Notes: generated from the sequence alone by a model not told the origin. Shown: positions 1 to 6,920, numbered from the stretch's first letter. The stretch: DNA of 15,414 nt from an uncultured Lachnospiraceae bacterium (GCA_948665105.1 CAPNGW010000023.1:1-15414); one strand, 5' to 3'. Translations and numbers: made by a program.

Positions 1-1205
1 CGGGTAGCTGCAAGAGCGTCCTCCATGCGAAGCTTGCTCTCCTTCATCTCTGTCTCGGTGGCTGCGCCTACACGGATAACCGCTACGCCGCCGGCCAGCT
101 TGGCAAGTCTCTCCTGCAATTTTTCCTTATCGAAGTCAGAGGTGGTCTCCTCAATCTGTCCCTTAATCTGGTTGATTCTGGCATCAATCGCTGCCTTCTC
201 ACCCTCGCCGTCAACGATTACGGTATTCTCCTTCTGAACCTTGACGGATTTTGCATGGCCCAGCATATCCAGAGTAGCCTCTTTCAGGTCAAGGCCAAGC
301 TCATCAGAAATCACCTGACCGCCGGTGAGAATTGCGATATCCTCAAGCATTGCTTTTCTTCTGTCTCCATATCCCGGAGCCTTAACCGCCACAACGCTGA
401 AGGTTCCACGAAGCTTGTTGACAATCAAAGTGGTGAGAGCTTCACCCTCGATATCCTCCGCAACAATGAGAAGCTTTCTTCCGGACTGCACAATCTGCTC
501 CAGAATAGGCAGTAAATCCTGAATGTTGCTGATTTTCTTATCGGTAATTAAGATGTAGGGGTCGTCAAGAACGGCTTCCATCTTGTCCATATCGGTTGCC
601 ATGTACGCGGAAATGTAACCACGGTCAAACTGCATACCTTCCACCAAATCCAGCTCGGTGAGCATGGTCTTGGATTCCTCAATGGTGATGACACCGTCAT
701 TGGACACCTTCTCCATGGCGTCGGCGACCAGATTTCCTACAGTCTCGTCGCCTGCGGAGATAGCTGCAACCTTGGCAATGTGGTTCTTGCCGTCCACCTT
801 CTGGCTCATGGCTGCAAGGGCTTCCACTGCCTTGTCAGTTGCTTTCTTCATGCCTTTTCTAAGTACAATGGGGTTGGCGCCGGCTTCCAGGTTCTTCATA
901 CCTTCCTTAATCATTGCCTGTGCCAGCACGGTTGCGGTTGTGGTTCCGTCACCGGCCACATCGTTGGTCTTGGTGGCAACCTCTTTTACCAGCTGGGCGC
1001 CCATGTTCTCAAAAGCGTCCTCCAGTTCAATTTCCTTTGCGATGGTTACGCCGTCGTTGGTGATTAAGGGCGCTCCGAAGGACTTGTCAAGTACCACGTT
1101 TCTCCCTTTGGGTCCCAGGGTCACACGGACGGTGTTTGTCAGCTTGTCAACACCTGCCTCCAAAGCTTTTCTTGCGTCAGATCCATATTTTAATTCTTTT
1201 GCCAT
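1..1205 (-). CDS. groEL: Chaperonin GroEL (Hsp60), C-terminal part beyond window
   Basis: This is the 60 kDa chaperonin subunit, which forms the cytosolic double-ring cage that folds proteins with ATP and the GroES lid. The protein starts MAKELKYGSDARKAL and shows the nucleotide-binding signatures TLGPKG (about residues 29-34) and GDGTTTATVL (about 85-94). The catalytic aspartate region MEDALAATR also falls inside the window; its Asp at about 396 should match D398 of the E. coli protein. About 401 of the usual ~540 residues are present; the missing C-terminal part lies beyond base 1, so this is a window-edge truncation and not a broken gene. An AAAGGAGA ribosome binding site lies at 1215-1222. 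It follows groES by 36 bp and is the second gene of a CIRCE-controlled operon. Confidence 0.98.
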   Translation of the reverse strand, partial: MAKELKYGSDARKALEAGVDKLTNTVRVTLGPKGRNVVLDKSFGAPLITNDGVTIAKEIELEDAFENMGAQLVKEVATKTNDVAGDGTTTATVLAQAMIKEGMKNLEAGANPIVLRKGMKKATDKAVEALAAMSQKVDGKNHIAKVAAISAGDETVGNLVADAMEKVSNDGVITIEESKTMLTELDLVEGMQFDRGYISAYMATDMDKMEAVLDDPYILITDKKISNIQDLLPILEQIVQSGRKLLIVAEDIEGEALTTLIVNKLRGTFSVVAVKAPGYGDRRKAMLEDIAILTGGQVISDELGLDLKEATLDMLGHAKSVKVQKENTVIVDGEGEKAAIDARINQIKGQIEETTSDFDKEKLQERLAKLAGGVAVIRVGAATETEMKESKLRMEDALAAT

Positions 1206-1241
1206 AATTCTCTGTCTCCTTTGATTGCTATTTTATTCTAC

Positions 1242-1526
1242 TTATTCTACGATTGCCAGAATGTCATTCTGTTTCACAATAATATACTCTTCGCCGTCAA
1301 GCTTCACTTCGGTGCCGGCATACTTGGAATAGATTACCTTATCGCCTGCTTTGACATGCATGGTAATTTCCTTGCCATCTACATTTCCGCCGGGACCAAC
1401 AGCAATCACTTCTGCTTCCTGGGGCTTCTCCTGAGCACTGCCTGCCAGAATAATACCGGATTTGGTTGTCTCTTCCGCTTCGCACTGCTTCAATACTACT
1501 CTGTCTGCTAATGGAACTAATTTCAT
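1242..1526 (-). CDS. groES: Co-chaperonin GroES (Hsp10)
   Basis: This 94-residue protein is the heptameric lid of the GroEL cage. It begins MKLVPLADRVVLK, has the mobile loop that binds GroEL (about residues 16-35, ETTKSGIIL), the GPGG turn, the VKAGDKVIYSKYAGTEVK strand region, and ends with the typical EEYIIVKQNDILAIVE. The length is normal for the family. The start is fixed by an AAGGAGGT ribosome binding site at 1535-1542, 8 bases upstream. It is the first gene of the groES-groEL operon, with promoter and CIRCE operator immediately upstream, so heat-shock control by HrcA is expected; hrcA itself is not in the window. Confidence 0.98.
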   Translation of the reverse strand: MKLVPLADRVVLKQCEAEETTKSGIILAGSAQEKPQEAEVIAVGPGGNVDGKEITMHVKAGDKVIYSKYAGTEVKLDGEEYIIVKQNDILAIVE

Positions 1527-1565
1527 GATGTAATACCTCCTTGGATGATACTGTTTTTCATATTG

Positions 1566-1592
1566 TTAGCACTCAATTCTTTCGAGTGCTAA
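1566..1592 (-). promoter_or_regulatory. CIRCE operator (HrcA binding site)
   Basis: A perfect inverted repeat, TTAGCACTC, a 9-base spacer, then GAGTGCTAA, matches the full CIRCE consensus. It lies just downstream of the predicted groES transcription start (about 1599) and upstream of the ribosome binding site, so it sits in the 5' leader as usual for groESL operons. HrcA bound here represses transcription until heat stress inactivates it. Confidence 0.97.
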
Positions 1593-1605
1593 TTCTTATG
1601 TACTT

Positions 1606-1634
1606 AATGTAGCACTATGGCTTTTTTTTGTCAA
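1606..1634 (-). promoter_or_regulatory. Sigma-A promoter of groES-groEL
   Basis: Read on the minus strand, a perfect -35 box TTGACA (1629-1634) and a -10 box TACATT (1606-1611) are separated by exactly 17 bases. Transcription should start near 1599 and run straight into the CIRCE element. Confidence 0.88.
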
Positions 1635-1700
1635 TACGCATTTTTATATTTTACACAATTTTAATAATTTTTATTTCTGAATCAGAAAATCTTTTCAGGT

Positions 1701-1811
1701 TCAGAAAGCATACCATTCTGGCAAAGAGCACGGTTCCCCTTGGTTTATCCACTGGGTGGACGCATCCATGGCAATACGGCAGGCATTGGTCTGATCCAGT
1801 GCATTCAGCAT
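1701..1811 (-). pseudogene. Possible remnant of an unknown gene (36 codons)
   Basis: A short minus-strand frame encodes a peptide ending STQWINQGEPCSLPEWYAF before a stop. Its composition looks protein-like (balanced hydrophobic, charged and aromatic residues), and its context (no good ribosome binding site for the ATG at 1811) suggests a C-terminal scrap of a lost gene and not a functional small protein. No family is recognised. The rest of 1635-1889 holds AT-rich sequence and the candidate -10 box described separately. The frame could also be chance. Confidence 0.2.
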
Positions 1812-1853
1812 CACAAAGTTTCATTCTTCCTTTATGCTATAACTGGTTATTAT

Positions 1854-1859
1854 TATAAT
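1854..1859 (+). promoter_or_regulatory. Candidate -10 box before the sigma factor remnant
   Basis: A perfect TATAAT lies about 17 bases before the GAGGAGGT ribosome binding site (1876-1883) of the truncated sigma factor. The hexamer at the 17-bp spacing upstream (TTTATG) is a poor -35 box, so this is a weak call. If active, it would also drive the zinc-ribbon gene at 2152. Confidence 0.3.
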
Positions 1860-1889
1860 ATAGGGTGAACAGGCAGAGGAGGTGAAACA

Positions 1890-2030
1890 GTGGACGCAAG
1901 AGAAATAGAAAAATATATTGATGATTTCGGTACAGATATATATAGATTCTGCCTAAAGCTCTGTGCGGACAAGGCGAATGCCGAGGATTTATATCAACAT
2001 ACCTTCCTAAAAGCCTTAGAAGCAGAATGA
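1890..2030 (+). pseudogene. Truncated ECF-type RNA polymerase sigma factor (region 2 fragment)
   Basis: The frame starts at GTG 1890 behind a very good ribosome binding site (GAGGAGGT, 1876-1883) and codes for 46 residues. The segment DIYRFCLKLCADKANAEDLY followed by QHTFLKALEAE is the characteristic region 2.1-2.2 of extracytoplasmic-function sigma factors, the part that binds core polymerase. A TGA then ends it, whereas full-length members run about 160-200 residues and need region 2.4 for the -10 box and region 4 for the -35 box. None of that remains downstream, so this cannot work as a sigma factor. The intact start signals with a missing body suggest an internal deletion. Family assignment is from sequence pattern only. 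Confidence 0.75.
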
Positions 2031-2065
2031 GAAGAAGTTATTCAGGCTTCTATAAAAATAACTGA

Positions 2066-2155
2066 TGTATATTGCTTACCATAGTGGGCGTAAAAAGGTC
2101 AAACATAAAAGAGGACATCACAATCCGCATTGAGAAAAGAGGTGTGTTGGCATGA
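2066..2155 (+). pseudogene. Unidentified C-terminal coding scrap
   Basis: After the sigma fragment, another frame reads through to NIKEDITIRIEKRGVLA and stops with a TGA that overlaps the ATG of the zinc-ribbon gene. That overlap is typical of translationally coupled genes, so this may be the surviving 3' end of the gene that once preceded 2152, perhaps the sigma factor itself or its partner. It has no start codon context of its own. No family is recognised and chance cannot be excluded. Confidence 0.25.
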
Positions 2156-3042
2156 ATAATACGAAAAAGAACAGGCTTCCGCTTTATATTGGACTCCCGG
2201 TTGTCCTATTATTAATTTTTTTACGGTTTGGTCTATATTTTCTGAAAAGTGATGGTTTTAGCGGTCTTTCCATGCTGATTCCTATCCTGCTTCTTTGCTT
2301 TATCCTTTTTGCCTTGTGTACCTCTGCTTTTTTTGTAGCATGGGTATATCAGGATTGTAAAAGGCGAGGCGACGACCTGGTTCTATGGGCGATTGTGGTT
2401 TTTGTAGCCACACCCTTTATTGGATTGCTAATTTACTTTCTGCATCGTTCAGAAATCAAAGCAATATGTCCATCTTGCGGACAACGAATTTCAGTAAAGG
2501 CAAAATATTGCGAAGAATGCGGAACACATATCGAAAAGGAGGATAATAGTGTTATGGTAAAACAAGGAACGCCTCACTTAACATTTATTGTTACCGGTCT
2601 TGTGAGTATGGTGCTTATGCTGGCATGCTTGACAGGTTTTATTGTCAATGCAGCCACTGGAAACGGTATCAACGCAAATGTTGCATCTAACGATCAAGTA
2701 TGGAACTTAGGTACCATCAGCATGAATTATAACACTTATTTGGATGGTGTTTGGAAGCTGGATTTTAGAAGTGCCAGTGAAGGGTTTGTGAAAGAACAGA
2801 ATATGACGATTACAGATGCAGATGCTCAACTGCTTTACGCAAATATTTCTTGTGGCACAGTACCAGATGGAGCAACGCTTGTCCTGTGGCTGGTGCAGGA
2901 AGATATAGCAAAATCCATTGATGTTACAAATCTTTCCGAGCCGTTGGAATATCCTTTGAATAAATTTGAGAATGGAAAAGTTCACGTCAGATTGCAAATC
3001 AATGGTGTGGAAAGCACTGTTTCAGAAATTTATATTCAATAA
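2152..3042 (+). CDS. Membrane protein with cytoplasmic zinc ribbon, function unknown
   Basis: The 296-residue protein has three hydrophobic segments (about 11-31, 40-66 and 76-97), a zinc ribbon with CPSCG at 106-110 and CEECG at 120-124 (four cysteines as CxxC-x10-CxxC), a fourth membrane segment (about 143-166), and a C-terminal domain of about 130 residues. The third hydrophobic segment follows a WVYQDCKRRGDD element that resembles the phospholipase-D-nuclease N-terminal (PLDc_N) type of membrane hairpin. With four membrane passes the C-terminal domain is probably on the same side as the N terminus; which side cannot be decided here. The ribosome binding site is GAGGTG (2139-2144). It sits directly after the sigma factor remnant and may once have been its membrane partner (inference). 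The gene is visibly more AT-rich than the groESL and ABC genes. No function can be assigned. Confidence 0.8.
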   Translation: MNNTKKNRLPLYIGLPVVLLLIFLRFGLYFLKSDGFSGLSMLIPILLLCFILFALCTSAFFVAWVYQDCKRRGDDLVLWAIVVFVATPFIGLLIYFLHRSEIKAICPSCGQRISVKAKYCEECGTHIEKEDNSVMVKQGTPHLTFIVTGLVSMVLMLACLTGFIVNAATGNGINANVASNDQVWNLGTISMNYNTYLDGVWKLDFRSASEGFVKEQNMTITDADAQLLYANISCGTVPDGATLVLWLVQEDIAKSIDVTNLSEPLEYPLNKFENGKVHVRLQINGVESTVSEIYIQ

Positions 3043-3106
3043 TTATATGTGAAGGTGTATAACAGACTGCCTTATAAGGCAAGCCTGCCCGACGCATAAA
3101 GCCCGT

Positions 3107-3131
3107 CCTATCCGGCAGTCAGCCGGATAGG
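3107..3131. terminator. Strong hairpin between convergent genes, probable bidirectional terminator
   Basis: CCTATCCGGC, a 5-base loop, then GCCGGATAGG gives a perfect 10-bp stem that can be extended with small bulges to about 3101-3137. On the plus strand a T5 run follows about 12 bases later within GCAAAAATTTTTGC; on the minus strand CTTTAT follows. It lies between the stop of the zinc-ribbon gene (3042) and the stop of the PHP gene (3189), where a shared terminator is expected. The T-runs are not ideal in either direction. Confidence 0.6.
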
Positions 3132-3188
3132 AACGGCAAAAATTTTTGCAGGAAAAGCCTTTTCACCAGATTACAGTGAGCGGCCTGC

Positions 3189-4550
3189 CTATTTCCCAAA
3201 AAATCTCGACCCAAAGGCATCCGCCCTGCCCTGAATCATCTTAAGCATCTCCACAGCCGTCTCATCCTTTAAGGCAGCCTCCTTCATGAGACGTCCCTGT
3301 TCCCTGCAAAGCTCATCATAAACCGGAAAATACTGTTCCATAAGATACCTTGCATACTTCACAAGGCGGTACGGTCCATATACCCGGTATTCCTCCCCCG
3401 GATTGCTCTCTACCGCCACACTGTAGAGGTCCTTGACGGCCCCGGTCAGCTCCTCAAAGGATTTCCCCTGGGAGAATACCAATGTACTGCTCCAGGTAAA
3501 GTACTCCTCCGGCTCCGTGGAATGGGAATCACTGGAAGCGGCAATGGGAATCTTCCTTCCCATGGCGCGCTGCTCGTTGTAAAAAGCCGTCTGCATGTTG
3601 TTCTCATGGACGCTATGCCCGCCCAGCAGTTCAAATGCATCATACACCTGATGCTCAAACAAATAATCCGTCACATCATCCGGCATATTGTAGGCATTGC
3701 TGATCCAATGGGGATGCACCAGTATGGCCATGCCTCCTGTCTTCTTAATCTGCTGTGCCACCCAGATTCTCTGGGCAAGCTGAAGGGGATCCACATCCTT
3801 TGGAGCCTCAAGCTTTTCTGCCATGGCTGCAATCTCTGCTTCGCACTCCTTGCGGTGGTCCTCATAGTATTCATTCACACTAGATGTCCCCCCAAAATTC
3901 ACCGCATGGATGTAAACAGGATACGGGACATGGACCTCCTCCCCGATAAAAATAGCAAGGTCCGTGGGAATATCCTTATAGGCCTCCACCAGCAGCTTGG
4001 AAGGAAACATTTTGTAATGGTCTGTCAGGGCCATAAAATCAAAGCCCCTCTTCCGGTAATTGGCCGCCACGATTATGGGGTCCTCTCTTCCGTCCGAATA
4101 GTAGGAATGAACATGAAAATCCCCCCGATACACCCGCCGTCCGTACAAATCCGGAAAAAGTGAGTAGATGGATAACCGTATAAGCTCCTGCTCTTGATTT
4201 TTTGTATCAATGATGACAAGCTTGTATTCCTGCTCTCCCCGGAAGGTATACGCAAATTCCAGGGAGCCGTCCTCTTTTGGCTTAACAGTCACAGATTCAC
4301 ATGTGGTCAAGGGCTTGGGCGCCGGGCTTTGCTGCATGGGAAGAAAATAAATTTTGTAAAGGGCCTCCTTATCAGGTTCAAACATTTCCTGCCGGAACTG
4401 GTGGGGCGTAGCCTTCTCCCCCCAGCTCAGTCTGTGTATCCTGTCGTCAAATCTGGCATGCCTGCCCCGTGGAATAATCTGAACAACAGTCTTTTCTCCA
4501 TTGGGCACCACCCCGGGCCGAACCTCATAATCTGCAATTTCCTTTTTCAT
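3189..4550 (-). CDS. PHP-family metallohydrolase (CehA/McbA-like)
   Basis: This 453-residue protein has an N-terminal region of about 140 residues that looks like a beta-rich domain, then a PHP phosphoesterase-type domain. The metal-ligand set is complete: FHVHSYYSDG (His146, His148), LTDH (Asp177, His178), GEEVH (Glu204/205, His207), YIHAVNF (His215), VHPHW (His279, His281) and SSDSH (Asp341, His343). PHP enzymes hydrolyse phosphate mono- or diesters with two or three metals; the CehA/McbA branch also includes carbamate hydrolases. The substrate is unknown. No signal peptide is seen, so it is probably cytosolic. The ATG at 4550 is preferred over 4574 because GGAAGG lies 9 bases before it and the earlier ATG has no ribosome binding site. 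It is divergent from a DeoR repressor and an organophosphate transporter, which suggests a phosphorylated substrate taken up by the latter. Confidence 0.88.
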   Translation of the reverse strand: MKKEIADYEVRPGVVPNGEKTVVQIIPRGRHARFDDRIHRLSWGEKATPHQFRQEMFEPDKEALYKIYFLPMQQSPAPKPLTTCESVTVKPKEDGSLEFAYTFRGEQEYKLVIIDTKNQEQELIRLSIYSLFPDLYGRRVYRGDFHVHSYYSDGREDPIIVAANYRKRGFDFMALTDHYKMFPSKLLVEAYKDIPTDLAIFIGEEVHVPYPVYIHAVNFGGTSSVNEYYEDHRKECEAEIAAMAEKLEAPKDVDPLQLAQRIWVAQQIKKTGGMAILVHPHWISNAYNMPDDVTDYLFEHQVYDAFELLGGHSVHENNMQTAFYNEQRAMGRKIPIAASSDSHSTEPEEYFTWSSTLVFSQGKSFEELTGAVKDLYSVAVESNPGEEYRVYGPYRLVKYARYLMEQYFPVYDELCREQGRLMKEAALKDETAVEMLKMIQGRADAFGSRFFGK

Positions 4551-4632
4551 AATAATGTGCCTTCCTTTCTCCATGCTGAGACGCAGTCACTAATGGTGAT
4601 TGCTTCTTCCGTGTGTGACCTGTGCCCATCCG

Positions 4633-4661
4633 GTGATAACGTCATTTAATCACATTATCAC
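4633..4661. promoter_or_regulatory. Probable DeoR operator (7+7 bp dyad)
   Basis: GTGATAA (4633-4639) and TTATCAC (4655-4661) form a perfect inverted repeat with a 15-base spacer. A further half site TAATCAC (4647-4653) lies between the arms, and TATCAC recurs at 4698-4703 in the spacer of the facing promoter. The dyad covers the -10 and spacer region of the predicted PHP promoter. It lies in the intergenic region of a DeoR-type regulator gene, so autoregulation and control of the PHP gene by that protein is the simple reading (inference). Confidence 0.6.
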
Positions 4662-4672
4662 ACAAAAGTCAA
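4644..4672 (-). promoter_or_regulatory. Promoter of the PHP hydrolase gene
   Basis: On the minus strand a -35 box TTGACT (4667-4672) and a -10 box TTAAAT (4644-4649) are 17 bases apart, giving a start near 4637. The -10 matches four of six consensus bases. The dyad at 4633-4661 overlaps it. Confidence 0.6.
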
Positions 4673-4691
4673 TATTTTTTGTTGTTTTTTG

Positions 4692-4720
4692 TTGACATAT
4701 CACTTTTTTTCCTGTATTAT
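4692..4720 (+). promoter_or_regulatory. Promoter of the deoR-type regulator and MFS transporter genes
   Basis: A perfect -35 box TTGACA (4692-4697) and a -10 box TATTAT (4715-4720) are exactly 17 bases apart, with a predicted start near 4727. A TATCAC half site sits in the spacer just after the -35 box, so the same repressor could act here. Confidence 0.82.
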
Positions 4721-4809
4721 TTAGTTCAATCTTCAAGACAATATCAAATATCCGCGAAGGCAAGGCTGCCTGGCAGGCGCCGGAGCATAGAAGGAATGGA
4801 GGTATTTAT

Positions 4810-5589
4810 ATGCTGGCAAGGGAAAGACAGCGTATCATATGTGAAAAAGTATTCCAGAACGGACAGGTTCTTGTCAGCCAGCTGGCAAAGGAGCTGTCTG
4901 TCTCAGATGAAACCATACGCCGTGATATTAATGTATTGGACAAAGCAAAGAGGCTGCGCCGGGTACACGGAGGAGCTATCCCAATAAAAGAAGCTTCCAT
5001 AGAGCTTCCCTATCGAAAGCGTCTGGAAACCAACATGCAGGCAAAACGAAAAATTGCGGCCTGCGCCGCCGGGCTGCTGGCAGATAATGATATTGCGGCA
5101 TTTGGTTACGGAGTAACAGCAGATGAAATGATTCGGCAAATCCACGGGGTAAGAAATGTCACACTGCTGATTGCATCGGTGACGGCTCTGAATCTTCTGG
5201 TGGAAAAAAAGCTCAGTGGAGATTTCACAGGAGAGATTATTTTTCTGGGTGGAATCGTAAATGTCCGGGACAATTGTGTTTCCGGCAGCATGACCAATCT
5301 CTTTCTGGAAAACCTGTCGGTAAACAAAGCATTTATAGGGGCCACCGGAATAGACTCAAATGGGGTCCACGCCTACACCCTGGACGACGGCATATTTTCC
5401 GCCCAATTAATCCGGCATACAGATGAGGTCTATGTGCTGGCGGATAGCGCCAAATTTGAGAAGCACTCTCTCTATAAGGCCTGTGATTTGGACGCCATAC
5501 ATCATCTTATCACAGATTTGGACTCTCCTCTCAGCCCTGCTATGCAGCAGACACTGAAGGAAAACGGTGTCCAGGTACACTATGTTTAG
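4810..5589 (+). CDS. DeoR/GlpR-family transcriptional regulator
   Basis: This 259-residue protein starts MLARERQRIICEKVFQNG, with the DeoR-type N-terminal winged helix (about 6-58). The recognition helix motif VSDETIRRDINVLDKAKRL and the RVHGGA wing are typical. The C-terminal sugar-phosphate-sensing domain (DeoRC, about 75-235) includes LADNDIAAFGYG near its start and GATGID and LADSAKFEKHSLYKACDL further on. DeoR proteins are usually repressors released by a phosphorylated sugar or sugar-alcohol intermediate. The start is set by GGAGGT at 4798-4803, 6 bases before the ATG. The gene lies 14 bp upstream of an organophosphate-type MFS transporter and divergent from the PHP hydrolase, so it probably controls both. 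The effector cannot be read from the sequence. Confidence 0.93.
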   Translation: MLARERQRIICEKVFQNGQVLVSQLAKELSVSDETIRRDINVLDKAKRLRRVHGGAIPIKEASIELPYRKRLETNMQAKRKIAACAAGLLADNDIAAFGYGVTADEMIRQIHGVRNVTLLIASVTALNLLVEKKLSGDFTGEIIFLGGIVNVRDNCVSGSMTNLFLENLSVNKAFIGATGIDSNGVHAYTLDDGIFSAQLIRHTDEVYVLADSAKFEKHSLYKACDLDAIHHLITDLDSPLSPAMQQTLKENGVQVHYV

Positions 5590-5603
5590 CAACAGAAAGG
5601 CGA

Positions 5604-6881
5604 ATGATACATATGACTCAAGGTAAAATACTAAACAATCGCCGTATGGCACTGCTCCTGTTTTTTCTTTGCTGGGCTATCTACTTTACTTCCTATTTGG
5701 GAAAACGTAATTTTTCGGCCGCCATGGCGGAACTGATTTCCACAGGCTTTTTAGACAAAACACTGGCCGGCTTTATCAACACCATATTTTTTTTATGTTA
5801 TGGAGCCGGACAATTCATCAACGGAATTCTGGCTGACCGGCTCTCCCCTTCCCGTCTGATTTTTGCGGGTCTGGTTCTGTCTGCCTCCACCAATCTGGGA
5901 ATGGGACTGACCAATACCCCCTATCCTATGCCTTTTTTGTGGGCAGTAAACGGATATGCCCTGTCCATGCTGTGGGCGCCCATTCTCCGCCTGTTTTCCG
6001 ACCTTCTGGAGGGGGAGCGCAAGGTAAACTTCACGGTCAATCTCGCCACCTCTATGGCTGCCGGAGGGCTTTGCTCCTACCTTCTCTCTGCACTGATGAT
6101 TTATATTTCCGGCTGGCGATGGGCCTTTTTTGCCGCTGCCATCCTTCTCTTTTTGACAGCTGCCGTGTGGCTATGGATGTTTCCTTTGATTCTGGCATCT
6201 GCCTGTGACCGGAAAGCTGCTGATACTGTCAAAGAACACACACCGTCCAATAGTTCCATTCCTCTGCCCACGCTGCTGTTAAGCTTCAGTGTTATTATGA
6301 TTGCAATCCCGGTTATCGTCCAGGGAATGCTTCGGGACGGAGTTTCCAGCTGGGTACCCACCTATATTACTGAGTCCTTTTCCATTTTGCCCACTTTCTC
6401 TGTGCTGGTGTCCACACTGCTTCCCTTTGTCACATTGTCAGGTCCCTATCTGGCTTACTTTATTAATCGAAAATATCTGCACAATGAAACGGCCACCTCT
6501 TCCCTGCTCTTTTTGATTGCTTCCCTTTCCTTGGGCTGCCTTTCCCTGTTCGGGAAGAACAGCCTGTTTGGGTGCATTCTCTTTTTGTGTATCATCACTA
6601 CGGCCATTGAAGGGGTAAATGTCATGACTGTCTCGCTGATTCCTTTGAAATACGGCCATTTAGGGCGGACGGCAACCATGTCCGGCTTCTTCAATTTTCT
6701 CACCTATGTGGGTGCAGCGCTCTCAACCTTCGGCACCGGTATCATTGCGCAGCATACCGGCTGGCAAGCCGTCATTCTAACCTGGTTTTTCTTTTCCTGT
6801 CTGGCTGAGGTTGTATGCCTTCTTGCCAAAAGGGGAGCCCCATGTAAAATAACAGAAGAACAAACATCACCCAATGAATAG
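5604..6881 (+). CDS. MFS transporter of the organophosphate:phosphate antiporter (OPA) type
   Basis: This hydrophobic 425-residue protein has about twelve membrane segments, as in GlpT and UhpT. Two landmarks point to the OPA family: YFTSYLGKRNFSAA (residues 27-40) at the end of the first helix, and GMLRDGVSSWVPTYI (241-255), which matches the LLRYGVLDWSPTYL segment of GlpT helix 7 and keeps its substrate-binding arginine (here Arg244). At the GlpT Arg45-Lys46 position this protein has Lys34-Arg35, an inverted pair. OPA carriers import glycerol-3-phosphate, hexose phosphates or related compounds in exchange for phosphate. It forms an operon with the DeoR gene. Either ATG 5604 or ATG 5613 may be the true start, since the AAAGG at 5596-5600 is rather close to the first and rather far from the second. 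The exact substrate is unknown. Confidence 0.85.
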   Translation: MIHMTQGKILNNRRMALLLFFLCWAIYFTSYLGKRNFSAAMAELISTGFLDKTLAGFINTIFFLCYGAGQFINGILADRLSPSRLIFAGLVLSASTNLGMGLTNTPYPMPFLWAVNGYALSMLWAPILRLFSDLLEGERKVNFTVNLATSMAAGGLCSYLLSALMIYISGWRWAFFAAAILLFLTAAVWLWMFPLILASACDRKAADTVKEHTPSNSSIPLPTLLLSFSVIMIAIPVIVQGMLRDGVSSWVPTYITESFSILPTFSVLVSTLLPFVTLSGPYLAYFINRKYLHNETATSSLLFLIASLSLGCLSLFGKNSLFGCILFLCIITTAIEGVNVMTVSLIPLKYGHLGRTATMSGFFNFLTYVGAALSTFGTGIIAQHTGWQAVILTWFFFSCLAEVVCLLAKRGAPCKITEEQTSPNE

Positions 6882-6920
6882 CCACATATACCTATCTGCT
6901 TCTCTCCGGGAATCCTCCTT

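Noticed and set aside
25..1224. Several open frames on the plus strand across the first 1.2 kb
   Set aside because: They lie opposite the unmistakable groEL gene and have no protein character; they arise from its codon use.
1221..1511. Plus-strand frame of 96 codons
   Set aside because: It is the antisense of groES, which is certain from its motifs and ribosome binding site.
3522..4163. Plus-strand frame of 213 codons
   Set aside because: It is the complement of the PHP domain, whose metal ligands are complete on the minus strand; it has no ribosome binding site of note.
4551..4574. Earlier ATG of the PHP gene at 4574
   Set aside because: No ribosome binding site precedes it, while GGAAGG is well placed for the ATG at 4550.
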